From NCBI RefSeq assembly GCF_900101685.1, contig NZ_FMZZ01000020.1, positions 1 through 64,000 on the forward strand: a stretch of DNA of 64,000 bases, written 5' to 3'. The position numbers were made by a program, and so were the translations under genes. The notes under the pieces were generated by a model, which did no database searches, was not told the DNA's origin, and was given only the letters and a program-made list of their open reading frames with translations. Positions 1 to 8,978 of the stretch are shown in pieces (positions within the stretch are counted from its first letter, which is position 1; each line of letters begins with the position of its first letter). Source of the stretch: Actinokineospora iranica. Its GTDB lineage: Bacteria > Actinomycetota > Actinomycetes > Mycobacteriales > Pseudonocardiaceae.

Positions 1-1
1 C

Positions 2-700
2 ATCATGATCAGCCCCCTCCCCGGCGTCACCCCCACCAAACCCGGATCAGCCCAGAAACCCCTGCCCGGGATCAGCGCCCTCGTCGTCGACGAACAAGGC
101 AACCCCGTCCCCCACGGCTCCGGCGGCTACCTCGTCCTCGACAAACCCTGGCCCGCCATGCTCCGCGGAATCTGGGGCGACCCCGACCGCTACCAGAACA
201 CCTACTGGACCAAATACACCAACCACGGCTACTACTTCGCAGGCGACGGCGCCAAATACGACCACGACGGCGACATCTGGCTACTCGGCCGCGTCGACGA
301 CGTCATGAACATCTCCGGACACCGCATCTCCACCACCGAAGTCGAATCCGCCCTCGTCTCCCACCCCACCATCGCCGAAGCCGCCGTCGTCGGCGCCACC
401 GACCCCACCACCGGCCAAGGCATCGTCGCCTTCGTCATCCTCCGCGCCACCGCCACCCCCACCCCCGACACCATCACCACCCTCCGCGAACACGTCGCCA
501 CCCAAATCGGACCCATCGCCAAACCCCGCCAAATCCTCATCGTCAACGAACTCCCCAAAACCCGCAGCGGCAAAATCATGCGCCGACTCCTCCGCGACGT
601 CGCAGAAAACCGCGAAATCGGCGACACCACCACCCTCGCCGACACCACCGTCATGGACCTCATCACCAACGGGCTGAAGAACGCCCCCAGCGAGGACTGA
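2..700 (+). CDS. acs: Acetyl-CoA synthetase, C-terminal part (5' end outside window)
   Basis: This is the C-terminal 230 or so residues of an AMP-forming acetyl-CoA synthetase, which makes acetyl-CoA from acetate, ATP and CoA in the cytoplasm. The frame is open from the first bases, so the gene starts upstream of the window. Visible family motifs are GYYFAGDGAKYD with the ribose-binding Asp, the hinge-type GRVDDVMNISGHR, and near the end PKTRSGKIMRRLLR, whose Lys is the adenylation-step lysine acetylated by Pat-type enzymes in this family. Codon choice here is strikingly C- and A-ending (AAA, GAA, CAA) compared with the following genes. It occupies the same place as Rv3667 in mycobacteria. 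Identification is secure; only the start is missing. Confidence 0.93.
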   Translation: MMISPLPGVTPTKPGSAQKPLPGISALVVDEQGNPVPHGSGGYLVLDKPWPAMLRGIWGDPDRYQNTYWTKYTNHGYYFAGDGAKYDHDGDIWLLGRVDDVMNISGHRISTTEVESALVSHPTIAEAAVVGATDPTTGQGIVAFVILRATATPTPDTITTLREHVATQIGPIAKPRQILIVNELPKTRSGKIMRRLLRDVAENREIGDTTTLADTTVMDLITNGLKNAPSED

Positions 701-738
701 GCCTCCGGGGCCCGCTGGCGAGCCTTGCGGGCCCCGGC

Positions 739-1455
739 TCAGCGGCTGGGCGGGCGCTCGCCACGCAGGTCAGCCAGCAGTTCGGTGATGGCGCGCATGA
801 CGCGTTTGGTCGCCTCGTCCAGGCTCTGGCGGTCGGTGGACGTGAGGTCGGACAGGTCTACCGGGTCGCCGGTAACGATGTTCACCGTCCGGCGGGGAAA
901 CACGCGCGGGAACTTCGCGGTGGCGGGCAGGACCGCGTGCGTGCCCCAGTTGACGACCGGGATCACCGGCGCGCCGGTCTCCAGCGCGACCCGGGCGACG
1001 CCGTTCTTGACCCGCGCGGAGGGCCAGTTGTCCGCGTCGTCGGAAAAGCCCGCCTCGGGGAAGAAGATCACGCACTCTCCGCGGCGGACAGCGTCAACGG
1101 CGCCGCGGTAAGCGTGTCGGGCCTGCGCCGTGCCGCGCTCGACCGGGATGTGTCCGCCGCCCGCGAGCACCTTCCCGACGACCGGTACGCGCCACAGGTC
1201 TGCCTTCGCCAGGTAGCGCGGGATTCGCCCGGCCGCCAGCGCGAACGCGGTGACCGTCACCGGGTCGGCGTAAGACAAGTGGTTGGACGCGAGCAGCACT
1301 CCGCCGCTCTTGGGCAGCTTCTCCCCGCCCCGGAAACGCAGCCGGGTGAAGATCGCCAGCAGCGGCCAGAGCACGTCGATGGCCAGACTGAACCAGAAAC
1401 CGCGGCCACGCCGAGGCACCCGGAACATCAGCGAGACGGCCCGCCAAGTGCTCAT
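739..1455 (-). CDS. 1-acyl-sn-glycerol-3-phosphate acyltransferase family (PlsC-like)
   Basis: A 238-residue membrane-associated acyltransferase of the PlsC/LPLAT family, expected to transfer an acyl chain to lysophosphatidic acid or a related lipid at the inner face of the membrane. The diagnostic HX4D box is NHLSYAD at about residue 50. The second block is FFPEAGFS, and a hydrophobic N-terminal stretch (about residues 15-30) can anchor it. I chose the ATG giving MSTWRAVSLMF because the family fold begins soon after it and the longer frame runs into the divergent gene. The gene is convergent with acs and divergent from the VIT transporter. The exact lipid substrate cannot be read from sequence. 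Confidence 0.85.
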   Translation of the reverse strand: MSTWRAVSLMFRVPRRGRGFWFSLAIDVLWPLLAIFTRLRFRGGEKLPKSGGVLLASNHLSYADPVTVTAFALAAGRIPRYLAKADLWRVPVVGKVLAGGGHIPVERGTAQARHAYRGAVDAVRRGECVIFFPEAGFSDDADNWPSARVKNGVARVALETGAPVIPVVNWGTHAVLPATAKFPRVFPRRTVNIVTGDPVDLSDLTSTDRQSLDEATKRVMRAITELLADLRGERPPSR

Positions 1456-1561
1456 CGGTTTACCGAGGTTCTCAGTGCTACCTGACTTCACTGGACACAT
1501 CTTCGGCCACGGTCGCCGGGCGAAAGTGGTCGGGCTCCCCGAAGCGGCGGAGAATGCCCGG

Positions 1562-2290
1562 GTGTCCACCGAAAGCGAGATCCCGGGCGCGCACCGGAAC
1601 GAACCGCACCACGGCGACCTGTCCGGCAGGCTCAACTGGCTGCGCGCGGGCGTGCTGGGCGCCAACGACGGCATCATCTCGACCGCGGGCCTCGTCGTGG
1701 GCGTCGCGGGCGCCACGACCGACCGCACGGCCGTCCTGGCGGCCGGGGTGGCAGGCCTGGTCGCGGGCGCGCTGTCGATGGCGGGTGGCGAGTACGTCTC
1801 GGTCAGCACCCAGCGCGACACCGAGCGGGCCGCGCTGCGCAAGGAGGAACGCGAACTCGCCGAGATGCCCGACGCCGAAGAGCGCGAACTCGCCGGGATC
1901 TACGAGGACAAGGGCCTGTCCCCCGAACTCGCCGCCCAGGTGGCCCGCGAGCTCACCGAGAAGAACGCGCTGCTCGCCCACGCCGATGCCGAGTTGCAGA
2001 TCGACCCGGAGAACCTGACCAGCCCGTGGCAGGCGGCGTGGGCGTCGTTCCTGTCGTTCGCGGTGGGCGCGCTCATCCCGCTGATCGCGATCGCCCTGCC
2101 CCCGGTCGGCGCCCGCGTGTGGACGTGCATCGTCGCGGTGGTCGTCGGCCTGGTCCTGACCGGAGCGGTCAGCGCGCGGCTCGGCGACGCGCCCGCCGGA
2201 CGGGCGATAGCGAGGAACGTGCTGGTAGGAACTCTTGCGATGGTCATCACTTATTACGTCGGAGTCCTGTTCGGCGTCACCGTCGGCTGA
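1562..2290 (+). CDS. VIT1/CCC1-family transporter
   Basis: A 242-residue membrane protein of the VIT1/CCC1 family (vacuolar iron transporter-like; Fe2+/Mn2+ transport in characterised members). The first helix carries the family signature GANDGIISTAGLVVG and is followed by a second helix, LVAGALSMAGGEYVSVSTQRDTE. A charged cytosolic segment (about residues 85-150, rich in Glu, as in the metal-binding domain of the family) precedes three C-terminal helices. The start is a GTG preceded by GGCGGAG; an in-frame GTG further upstream at 1475 is possible but lacks a good ribosome site. In bacteria this family is often annotated only as a membrane protein, so the metal specificity is inference. Confidence 0.85.
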   Translation: MSTESEIPGAHRNEPHHGDLSGRLNWLRAGVLGANDGIISTAGLVVGVAGATTDRTAVLAAGVAGLVAGALSMAGGEYVSVSTQRDTERAALRKEERELAEMPDAEERELAGIYEDKGLSPELAAQVARELTEKNALLAHADAELQIDPENLTSPWQAAWASFLSFAVGALIPLIAIALPPVGARVWTCIVAVVVGLVLTGAVSARLGDAPAGRAIARNVLVGTLAMVITYYVGVLFGVTVG

Positions 2291-2376
2291 CGATCGTGCG
2301 TTAGAGTCCCGTAAAGGTGCGCCGGGAAGCCTGGTCGGCAACAAGGCCGAACTGTCCGCTTACTCGGGAGTAACCT

Positions 2377-3582
2377 TTGTCACACCGCCGCCGCCGCAAC
2401 ACCCACACGCCCAAGGCTGTCGCGGAGTTCGCCCGCTTCCTGCGCACCGAGACGGTGGGTGGCCTGATCCTGCTCGCCGCGACGGCTGTCGCGCTGCTCT
2501 GGGCCAACTCCCCGGCAGGCGGGATCTACCAGGCGGTGCGCGACACCGAGATCGGCCCGCACCTGCTGCACCTGAACCTCAGCGTCGGCGACTGGGCCAA
2601 GGACGGCCTGCTCGCGCTGTTCTTCTTCGTCGCGGGCCTCGAACTCAAGCGCGAACTGGTCATCGGCGAACTCTCCAACGTCAAGGCGGCGGTGCTGCCC
2701 GCGATCGCCGCGCTCGGCGGCATGGTCGTGCCCGCGGTGATCGCGCTGTCAGTCGCCTGGGGAGACCCGCGCGCAGGCGATGTGTGGGCGGTCCCGGTCG
2801 CTACCGACATCGCGTTCGCGCTGGGCGTCTTGGCGCTGACGGGCTCCGGTATGCCTAACAGCGCGCGAGTGTTCCTGCTCAGCCTCGCGGTCGTCGACGA
2901 CCTCGGCGCGATCCTGATCATCGCGGTCCTGTTCACCAGCACGTTCGACCTGATCGCGTTCGGCGTCGCGCTGCTGCTCATGGCGCTCTACTGGTACCTG
3001 CAGAAAAAGCGGGTCACCTCGACCTGGCTGTACGTGCCGCTCGCGGTGGCGGTGTGGGTCGCCGTGCACTCCTCGGGCGTGCACGCGACCGTGGCGGGCG
3101 TCGCGCTGGGCCTGCTCACCCGGGTCAAGCGGGACCCGTTCGAGAAGGAATCGCCCTGCCTGCGCCTGGAGCACCGGCTCCAGCCGTGGTCGGCCGGACT
3201 CGCCGTGCCGATGTTCGCGCTGTTCGCGGCAGGCGTCCCGGTGAACGCCGAGACGCTGAGCAAGCTGACGCACGACCGGATGGCGCTGGCGGTGATCATC
3301 GGCTTGGTCGTCGGCAAGCTCATCGGCATCACCGGCGTTTCCCTGCTCGCCGTGAAGCTCAAACTCGCCGTCATGCCACCGGACTTGGGCAAACGCGACC
3401 TCTTCGCGGTCTCGATGCTGGGCGGCGTCGGCTTCACCGTCAGCCTCTTGATCGCCGATCTTTCCCTGGACGGGGAGAACGCCGAACTGGCCAAGGCCGC
3501 CGTCCTGGTCGCCTCGGCCGTCGCGTCGCTGCTCGCCGCCGCTCTGCTGATCAAGCGGAGCAAGGCGCACCAGGACGACTGA
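2377..3582 (+). CDS. nhaA: Na+/H+ antiporter NhaA
   Basis: A 401-residue integral membrane protein that exchanges Na+ (or Li+) for protons across the cytoplasmic membrane, giving pH and sodium tolerance. Recognisable NhaA blocks are FFFVAGLELKRE in the third helix, VATDIAFALGVLAL, and the paired aspartates in SLAVVDDLGAILIIA, which form the ion site. About eleven hydrophobic segments are visible and the length is normal for the family. Translation starts at TTG with GGGAG six to ten bases upstream. It lies 86 bp after the VIT transporter on the same strand and 64 bp before the holin-like gene. Confidence 0.95.
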   Translation: MSHRRRRNTHTPKAVAEFARFLRTETVGGLILLAATAVALLWANSPAGGIYQAVRDTEIGPHLLHLNLSVGDWAKDGLLALFFFVAGLELKRELVIGELSNVKAAVLPAIAALGGMVVPAVIALSVAWGDPRAGDVWAVPVATDIAFALGVLALTGSGMPNSARVFLLSLAVVDDLGAILIIAVLFTSTFDLIAFGVALLLMALYWYLQKKRVTSTWLYVPLAVAVWVAVHSSGVHATVAGVALGLLTRVKRDPFEKESPCLRLEHRLQPWSAGLAVPMFALFAAGVPVNAETLSKLTHDRMALAVIIGLVVGKLIGITGVSLLAVKLKLAVMPPDLGKRDLFAVSMLGGVGFTVSLLIADLSLDGENAELAKAAVLVASAVASLLAAALLIKRSKAHQDD

Positions 3583-3646
3583 GCAGGTGAGACAAGAAAC
3601 GCGGAGTGACCAGCCCGGACGGCCACCGGGAGTCGAGCATGGCACG

Positions 3647-4132
3647 ATGTCGCAGGTGACCAGCGCGCACGGAAACGCAGACGGTTCGGGGCTGCCACAA
3701 GTCCCCTCGATCCCCCTGGCTGACGACCGCGCCCTCGCGGCGGTCGGTGACCAGTCCATCGGGACCCTGGTCAAGGACGCCACGACCCACCTGTCGACCT
3801 TGGTCAGGGCAGAGGTCGAGCTGGCCAAGTCCGAGGTCACCAGAGAGATCAAGAAGGGCGTCAAGGGCAGCGTCTTCTTCATCGTCGCCCTGGTCGTCCT
3901 GCTTTACAGCTCGTTCTTCCTGTTCTTCGCGCTCGCCGAGATGCTGGCCGACTTCGGTTTGCTGCGCTCGGTCGCGTTCGGCGCGGTCTTCATCGCCATG
4001 CTGCTGTTCGCGACCCTGTTCGCGCTGCTGGGCTGGCGCAAGGTCCGCACTATCCGCGCGCCGGAACGCACGATCAACTCGGTCAAGGACACCGCCGCCG
4101 CGCTGACCCAACGCGGCGAACGCAAGCCCTGA
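3647..4132 (+). CDS. Phage-holin-family (Actinobacterial holin-X type) membrane protein
   Basis: A roughly 161-residue protein with a soluble N-terminal part, a charged amphipathic helix (LVRAEVELAKSEVTREIKKG) and two strong transmembrane helices (FFIVALVVLLYSSFFLFFA and a second around AVFIAMLLFATLFALLG). This architecture is that of the actinobacterial 'phage holin family' proteins, which are chromosomal and of unknown role despite the name. I used the ATG that gives MSQVTSAHG; an in-frame GTG 60 bases upstream (3587) is an alternative. In mycobacteria the equivalent gene (Rv3669) also sits directly before ephE, so the pair looks like a conserved operon. Confidence 0.75.
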   Translation: MSQVTSAHGNADGSGLPQVPSIPLADDRALAAVGDQSIGTLVKDATTHLSTLVRAEVELAKSEVTREIKKGVKGSVFFIVALVVLLYSSFFLFFALAEMLADFGLLRSVAFGAVFIAMLLFATLFALLGWRKVRTIRAPERTINSVKDTAAALTQRGERKP

Positions 4133-4149
4133 CGCGGGCAAGCAGCGCC

Positions 4150-5088
4150 GTGTTCGCCCGCCCGGATCCCTCGAGCGTCCGCATCGATGGGCCGTGGGCG
4201 CACCGGGACGTGTACGCGAACGGCATCCGCCTGCACGTCGCCGAGACCGGCGAGGGCCCGCTGGTGCTGCTGCTGCACGGGTTCGCCGAGTTCTGGTGGA
4301 CCTGGCGGCACCAACTGACCGCGCTTGGCGACGCCGGGTTCCGCGCGGTCGCGGTAGACCTGCGCGGTTACGGCGACTCGGACAAACCGCCGCGCGGTTA
4401 CGACGGCTGGACCCTCGCGGGCGACATAGCGGGTCTGGTCAAGTCTCTCGGCGAGAGCAAAGCGCATCTCGTGGGCCACGGCTGGGGCGGGCTTCTCGGC
4501 TGGACGGTAGCCGCCATGCACCCGCGTGTCGTGCGCTCGGTAAGCGCGCTGTCCGCGCCGCACCCACTGGCCCTGCGCGGCCAGATCCGCCGCACGGCTC
4601 TGCGCAGCCGACCGCACAACCAGGCCCGCGCGCTGGGCCACCTCTTCCGCGCCCAGGTCCCCATGGCCCCGGAGCGCTGGCTCACCCGCGACGGCGGGGC
4701 CACCGTCGAGACCCTGCTGCGCGGCTGGTCGGGCGAGCAGTGGCCGCGTTCCCGGGAGTTCGCCGAGGCCGCCGAGCGCTACCGCGACGCCGTGCTCGTC
4801 CAGGGCACCGCGCACTGCTCGCTGGAGTACTACCGGTGGGCGATGCGCTCGCAGTTGCGCGGCGAGGGCCGCCGGTTCAGCGAGGCGCTGGCCCGCACCG
4901 TCGACGTCCCCGTGCTCCAGGTCTACGGCGCCGCCGACCCGTGCGTGCTGGCCCGCACCCGCGACGCCTCCGGTCCGTGGATCGGCGGGCGGACCGAGAA
5001 GCACGAACTGGCGGGCATCGGGCACTTCCCGCACGAGGAAGCGCCCACCGCGACGAGCGAACTGCTCACCGGGTTCGTCAAGGGGTAG
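4150..5088 (+). CDS. EphE-like alpha/beta hydrolase lacking the usual nucleophile
   Basis: A 312-residue alpha/beta-hydrolase of the epoxide hydrolase/haloalkane dehalogenase type. Visible elements are the oxyanion loop LLHGFAEFWWTWR, the strand DLRGYGDSDKPP, the acidic residue in YGAADPCV and the catalytic His in GIGHFPHEE. At the nucleophile elbow, where epoxide hydrolases have G-H-D-W-G-G, this protein reads G-H-G-W-G-G, so the nucleophilic Asp (or Ser) is replaced by Gly. By family rules it should not form the covalent ester intermediate. It lies 17 bp after the holin-like gene, matching ephE (Rv3670) in position. Fold is certain, activity is doubtful; it may be a binding or scaffold protein. 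Confidence 0.85.
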   Translation: MFARPDPSSVRIDGPWAHRDVYANGIRLHVAETGEGPLVLLLHGFAEFWWTWRHQLTALGDAGFRAVAVDLRGYGDSDKPPRGYDGWTLAGDIAGLVKSLGESKAHLVGHGWGGLLGWTVAAMHPRVVRSVSALSAPHPLALRGQIRRTALRSRPHNQARALGHLFRAQVPMAPERWLTRDGGATVETLLRGWSGEQWPRSREFAEAAERYRDAVLVQGTAHCSLEYYRWAMRSQLRGEGRRFSEALARTVDVPVLQVYGAADPCVLARTRDASGPWIGGRTEKHELAGIGHFPHEEAPTATSELLTGFVKG

Positions 5089-5091
5089 CGG

Positions 5092-6276
5092 TCAGCTCGC
5101 GCAGCGGCCCGTGCCGACCGGCTGCACCATCGACGGCGCCTGCCCCACCTCGGGGCGGATCTCGGCCGCGGTGAGCGCGAACCCGGTTTCCGAGTTGTCG
5201 ACAGCGGCACCGAAGACGACGCCGATGACCTCGCCGCGCGTGTTCACCAGCGGACCGCCGGAGTTACCGCTGAGCACTTTGGCACGCAAAGTGAAGACAT
5301 CGCGGTTGACCGTGGCCGAGTCATAGATGTCCGGACCGCGCAACGGGATGCGGTCGCGCACGCGCGCGGGTGAGGCCGTGTACGGGCCGTCCAACGGGTA
5401 GCCGAGCACGATGCCGTCCTGGCCGCTGGTGGCGTCGCCGGGCGCGAACGGCAGCGGCTGCGCGGCCAGACCGGGAACGGTCAGGATCGCCACGTCCGTC
5501 TGGGGGTCGTAGTGCACGACCCGGGCGCGCAGGGTTCGCCCGGCGGATTCCACGGTCACCTCGTCGGTGCCCGCGACCACGTGCGCGTTGGTCATCACCC
5601 GCTGCGGCGCGATCACGAACCCGCTGCCCTCCAGCGCCCGCTCGCACGACGGCGCCCTGGCGTTGATCTTGAGCACGCTCGGCCGGATCCGCTGGACCAC
5701 ATCGCTGGCCTGCAGCGCCGGGTCCGGCGGCTCGACCTCCTTGTTCGGCGTCCGGTTGAACGGGTCGACCGCGGCTGGGAAGCCGGAGACGTCCAGCAGC
5801 TGCCGCAGCTCGTTGGGCAGGCCGCGCGCCGCCTGCGGCATGACCTCGTTGACCCCGCCCAGGACAGCCGAGTCGTTGATCGCCGACGCCAGCCCGGGAA
5901 GCCCGCCGACCGTGGTCAACGGCACCCCGATAAGCCAGGACACGACAAACACGACAGCGCCCTGCACGACAGCGCCCAACGCGCTGTCGACCCCGACGAA
6001 CTTGGGCGAGGAGATCTTCTGCCGGATGGTCCTCCCGACCCACACACCGAACGTCTCGCCCAACGCGACCAGCAGGACGAAGATCGCGACCGCGAAGGCC
6101 ACCCTGGTCGGCGTGGACTCGATCCGCTCGACCACGAGCGGCGCGACCTTGATCCCGGCGATCGCGCCGATCAGCACCCCGATGAAGGCGGGCAACGCGG
6201 TGATCACGCCTTGTCTCGCGCCCGAGACCGCCGCCAGCACGGCGAGCGCGACGACAAGCACGTCCACCCAGTTCAC
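5092..6276 (-). CDS. marP: Membrane-anchored periplasmic serine protease MarP
   Basis: A 394-residue protein with four N-terminal transmembrane helices (CvpA-like region, about residues 1-150) followed by a chymotrypsin-fold protease domain outside the membrane. The triad is visible as TNAHVV (His), YDPQTDVAIL (Asp) and GNSGGP (Ser). A pair of cysteines (SCERALEGSG and the C-terminal GRCAS) could form the stabilising disulfide known from the mycobacterial enzyme. MarP is needed for acid and oxidative stress resistance and processes a peptidoglycan hydrolase in mycobacteria. It starts at GTG and is convergent with the ephE-like gene (3 bp apart). It lies 3 bp after the NUDIX gene, so it is probably co-transcribed with it. 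Confidence 0.93.
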   Translation of the reverse strand: MNWVDVLVVALAVLAAVSGARQGVITALPAFIGVLIGAIAGIKVAPLVVERIESTPTRVAFAVAIFVLLVALGETFGVWVGRTIRQKISSPKFVGVDSALGAVVQGAVVFVVSWLIGVPLTTVGGLPGLASAINDSAVLGGVNEVMPQAARGLPNELRQLLDVSGFPAAVDPFNRTPNKEVEPPDPALQASDVVQRIRPSVLKINARAPSCERALEGSGFVIAPQRVMTNAHVVAGTDEVTVESAGRTLRARVVHYDPQTDVAILTVPGLAAQPLPFAPGDATSGQDGIVLGYPLDGPYTASPARVRDRIPLRGPDIYDSATVNRDVFTLRAKVLSGNSGGPLVNTRGEVIGVVFGAAVDNSETGFALTAAEIRPEVGQAPSMVQPVGTGRCAS

Positions 6277-6279
6277 GCC

Positions 6280-6972
6280 CTAGACCTCCGCGCTTCGGGG
6301 ACCGATGGTGCGCCACGCTACGTCAAGGTCGCGCACATCGGCGGAATCCCACTCCCGCTCCCACCCGCCGACGGCGAGCAGCATGGTCAGCAGGCCTGCG
6401 GTGAAACCCCAGATCACCATGCCCGGAGCGGCGAACGCGGGCCCGACATACCCCGACGGGTGCCTTACCTGAAACCGGTTAGCCGGGTCGGCCAGGTCGG
6501 CCAGCGGCACCCGGGCGACGGCCTGCGTCTCGGCGGGGTCGACGGCTCGCACCGGACTCGGCGACACCCAGTGCGCCAGCACCGGAGCCACGTCGAACCG
6601 GGACACCGGGACGTGCAGCTTCGGCAGCAGCGCCACCGGGCGCACCCCGGCCGGGTCGAGCCCGGTCTCCTCGACCGCCTCGCGCAGCGCCGTGGCCACC
6701 GGGCCGTCGTCGCCCGGCTCTGCCGCGCCACCGGGGAAGGCGACCTGCCCGGAGTGCTTGCCGCCGGTGTCCGCGCGCAGCTGGAACAGCAGGTCAGGGC
6801 CGTGCGCGGGGTCCTCGCCGAGCAGCATCAGCACCGCGGCGTCGCGCGCGTCGGGCCCGGGGGCGGCGAACCGGCGCCACAGGTTCTCGTCCAGGTCGGC
6901 GGTGGCCGCGACCAGCGGGCGCAGCCAGTCCGGCAACTCATCCAGGTCGACCAGCGGTCCATGCGTGATCAT
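6280..6972 (-). CDS. NUDIX hydrolase, CoA pyrophosphatase type
   Basis: A 230-residue NUDIX protein. The NUDIX box reads GGAAEPGDD... followed by REAVEETGLDP, and the preceding segment LLFQLRADTGGKHSGQVAFPGG matches the UPF0035 (CoA-diphosphatase) signature, so hydrolysis of CoA or acyl-CoA to phosphopantetheine and ADP is the best guess. The ATG start gives MITHGPLVD. It sits in the conserved nth-TlpA-NUDIX-marP block (Rv3672c position), with all four genes on the minus strand. The gap to the TlpA gene is 58 bp and to marP 3 bp, arguing for a single transcript. Confidence 0.87.
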   Translation of the reverse strand: MITHGPLVDLDELPDWLRPLVAATADLDENLWRRFAAPGPDARDAAVLMLLGEDPAHGPDLLFQLRADTGGKHSGQVAFPGGAAEPGDDGPVATALREAVEETGLDPAGVRPVALLPKLHVPVSRFDVAPVLAHWVSPSPVRAVDPAETQAVARVPLADLADPANRFQVRHPSGYVGPAFAAPGMVIWGFTAGLLTMLLAVGGWEREWDSADVRDLDVAWRTIGPRSAEV

Positions 6973-7030
6973 CGCGCCACCTCAGCGGTTCGATGGCCTC
7001 CCGGTGTCACGGATTCGCTCGCAAGCTCAC

Positions 7031-7633
7031 TCACCGGGCTCCTCCGAGGTAGCGGCTCACGGCCTCGCGAATGTCGTCCACGCCGCGGAAAACCCGGGGC
7101 TGGCCGATGAAGGTGACCGTGCCGTCCGCGGCGACCAGGTAGGACGCTGGCAGCGCGTCGGGCACCTTGAGTCCCCGTTCGACCGACCCGTCGCGGTCCA
7201 GCAGGTTCGGGAAGCGCACATCGAGGGTGTGCAAGAGGTCCAGCACGTCCTTCGGCGGACTCTTGATCGCCACCCCGACCACGTCCACCGCGTCTGGGCT
7301 TGCCGCGTACTCGGCAAGCAGCGGCAACTCGTCCCGGCAGGGCGGACACCAGGTAGCCCACACATTCACCAAGACGGCCCGCCCACCCAAGACGTTGCTC
7401 ACGACTACCCGCGAACCGTCAGCCAGGCACTCGGCCCGCGCTTCCCGCAGCGCGGTAGGCCCGCCCGCGCCCACCGGACACGGCTCAAGCGCGGCCGCCA
7501 CCCGCGCGGCGGTGAGGTCGGGCTCGGGCGGCGCGGCCACCGGCCCCGGATCGGCGCCCCTCGGCCACACCGCCACCACCCCGGCGACCAGCAGGACCAC
7601 CGCGACCAGCACCCACCTCGCCCGTGCGGTCAC
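7031..7633 (-). CDS. TlpA-like thioredoxin-fold protein, membrane anchored
   Basis: A 200-residue thiol-disulfide oxidoreductase with one N-terminal transmembrane anchor ([17 protein letters not shown]) and a thioredoxin domain carrying the active site [11 protein letters not shown]. Two additional cysteines lie before the domain (LEPCPVG and AECLADG). It should act outside the membrane, reducing or isomerising disulfides in exported proteins. The GTG start overlaps the stop codon of nth (GTGA), indicating translational coupling. It corresponds to Rv3673c in the mycobacterial block and lies upstream of the NUDIX and marP genes. Confidence 0.88.
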   Translation of the reverse strand: MTARARWVLVAVVLLVAGVVAVWPRGADPGPVAAPPEPDLTAARVAAALEPCPVGAGGPTALREARAECLADGSRVVVSNVLGGRAVLVNVWATWCPPCRDELPLLAEYAASPDAVDVVGVAIKSPPKDVLDLLHTLDVRFPNLLDRDGSVERGLKVPDALPASYLVAADGTVTFIGQPRVFRGVDDIREAVSRYLGGAR

Positions 7634-8433
7634 CCGGTCGACTTCCCCGGGCGGTAGCCGTCGCGGGTGCGCTCGGCGAGGGCGATCAGGTGGTCGGCCT
7701 CGGCGCCCTTGACCAGCTTCGCGGCCTGCTCCGGCTCGGTCGGGCCGATGCCGAACGACGGGCAGTCGCGGTAGAGCAGGCACGCCCCGCACGCCGGTTT
7801 GCGCGCGTGGCACACGCGGCGGCCGTGGAAGATCACCCAGTGCGACAGCATGGTCCAGTCCTTGCGCGGGACCAGCGCGCCGACGGCGTGCTCGACCTTG
7901 ACCGGGTCCTCTTCCTCGGTCCACCGCCAGCGCCGGACCAGCCGCCCGAAGTGCGTGTCGACCGTGATCCCGGGCACACCGAAGGCGTTGCCGAGGATCA
8001 CGTTGGCCGTCTTGCGGCCAATGCCCGGCAGCGCCACGAGTTCGACGAGGGTTTTCGGCACCTCGCCGCCGTGCTTCTCCACCAGCGCCGCACCCAGGCC
8101 GATAAGAGAGGTGGTCTTGTTCCGGTAGAACCCGGTAGGCCTGATCAGTTCTTCCAGCTCGACTCTGTCCGCGCTCGCATAGTCGGCGGCTGTGCGGTAG
8201 CGGGCGAACAGCGCGGGGGTGGTCTCGTTGACCCTCTTATCCGTGCACTGCGCGGACAAGATAGTCGCCACGGCCAGTTCCAGCGGCGTGGTGAAGTCCA
8301 GCTCGCAATGGGCGTCGGGATAGCCCTCCGCCAGCGCGCGCGTCATCCGCCGCACCCTCCTGGTCACCGAGAGCGCGGACTCGCCGTCCGCGGCGGCTGC
8401 TGCCCGGGGCGGGCGTCGGGTGGTGGGAGGCAC
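7630..8433 (-). CDS. nth: Endonuclease III (DNA glycosylase/AP lyase)
   Basis: A 267-residue base-excision repair enzyme that removes oxidised pyrimidines and cuts the abasic strand. The helix-hairpin-helix [11 protein letters not shown] contains the catalytic Lys, [12 protein letters not shown] contains the catalytic Asp, and the C-terminal iron-sulfur loop has exact C-X6-C-X2-C-X5-C spacing ([17 protein letters not shown]). The first about 20 residues are low complexity and may overextend the true N terminus. It is the first gene of the nth-TlpA-NUDIX-marP minus-strand block and overlaps the next gene by 4 bp. Confidence 0.96.
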   Translation of the reverse strand: MPPTTRRPPRAAAAADGESALSVTRRVRRMTRALAEGYPDAHCELDFTTPLELAVATILSAQCTDKRVNETTPALFARYRTAADYASADRVELEELIRPTGFYRNKTTSLIGLGAALVEKHGGEVPKTLVELVALPGIGRKTANVILGNAFGVPGITVDTHFGRLVRRWRWTEEEDPVKVEHAVGALVPRKDWTMLSHWVIFHGRRVCHARKPACGACLLYRDCPSFGIGPTEPEQAAKLVKGAEADHLIALAERTRDGYRPGKSTG

Positions 8434-8559
8434 ATCGCTAGCCTACGGGCCGTCGAACAACCCGAAATGTGCCCTAGACGTCTACCAGGCCGATGTCGAC
8501 AGCCGAGACCGCGGGCGGGTCCCGGCACGGAGTGAGAACGAGCGAGGATCGACGACACC

Positions 8560-8811
8560 ATGGCTGTCTGGTTCGTGTTCGCGGTACCCGTAGTGATCAT
8601 GTTCTTCGCGCTGTTCATGGAACGCGTCGAAGCCAGGTTGCGCCACGTCGCGGTCCAGGAGACCGACGTCGAGGAGTTCCTGGAGTCGGCCCGCCCCGAC
8701 GAGGTCCGTGCGCTCTACGGCCACGGCATCGGCCGCGCGCTGGAGCTGTTCCGGCTGCGCAGGCTCGGCGGGCGCGCGGCGAAACTACGAGGTCGCCGGG
8801 GGCGCGACTAG
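8560..8811 (+). CDS. Small single-pass membrane protein (Rv3675-like)
   Basis: An 83-residue protein with one N-terminal transmembrane helix (VWFVFAVPVVIMFFALFME) and a basic cytosolic tail ending RLGGRAAKLRGRRGRD. I recognise no enzymatic motif. A small membrane protein occupies the same position between nth and crp in mycobacteria, so it is likely a conserved gene of unknown function. The start ATG is the only good candidate; the sequence just upstream contains GAGCGAGGA as a plausible ribosome site. Confidence 0.7.
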   Translation: MAVWFVFAVPVVIMFFALFMERVEARLRHVAVQETDVEEFLESARPDEVRALYGHGIGRALELFRLRRLGGRAAKLRGRRGRD

Positions 8812-8978
8812 GCTGACTAGGCTAAGGTCATGCGGCTAGGGCGGTGATTGGCGCGTCGGAGGTCCACAACGGACTGAGGGCGAGCCGCCCCCGGACTGTC
8901 CGGGCACACGCCCTACACTGCATATTGTGATCGGCGACGCAGCCTTCGCGACCGCCGGGTTGAAACAGGAGGACCGAG

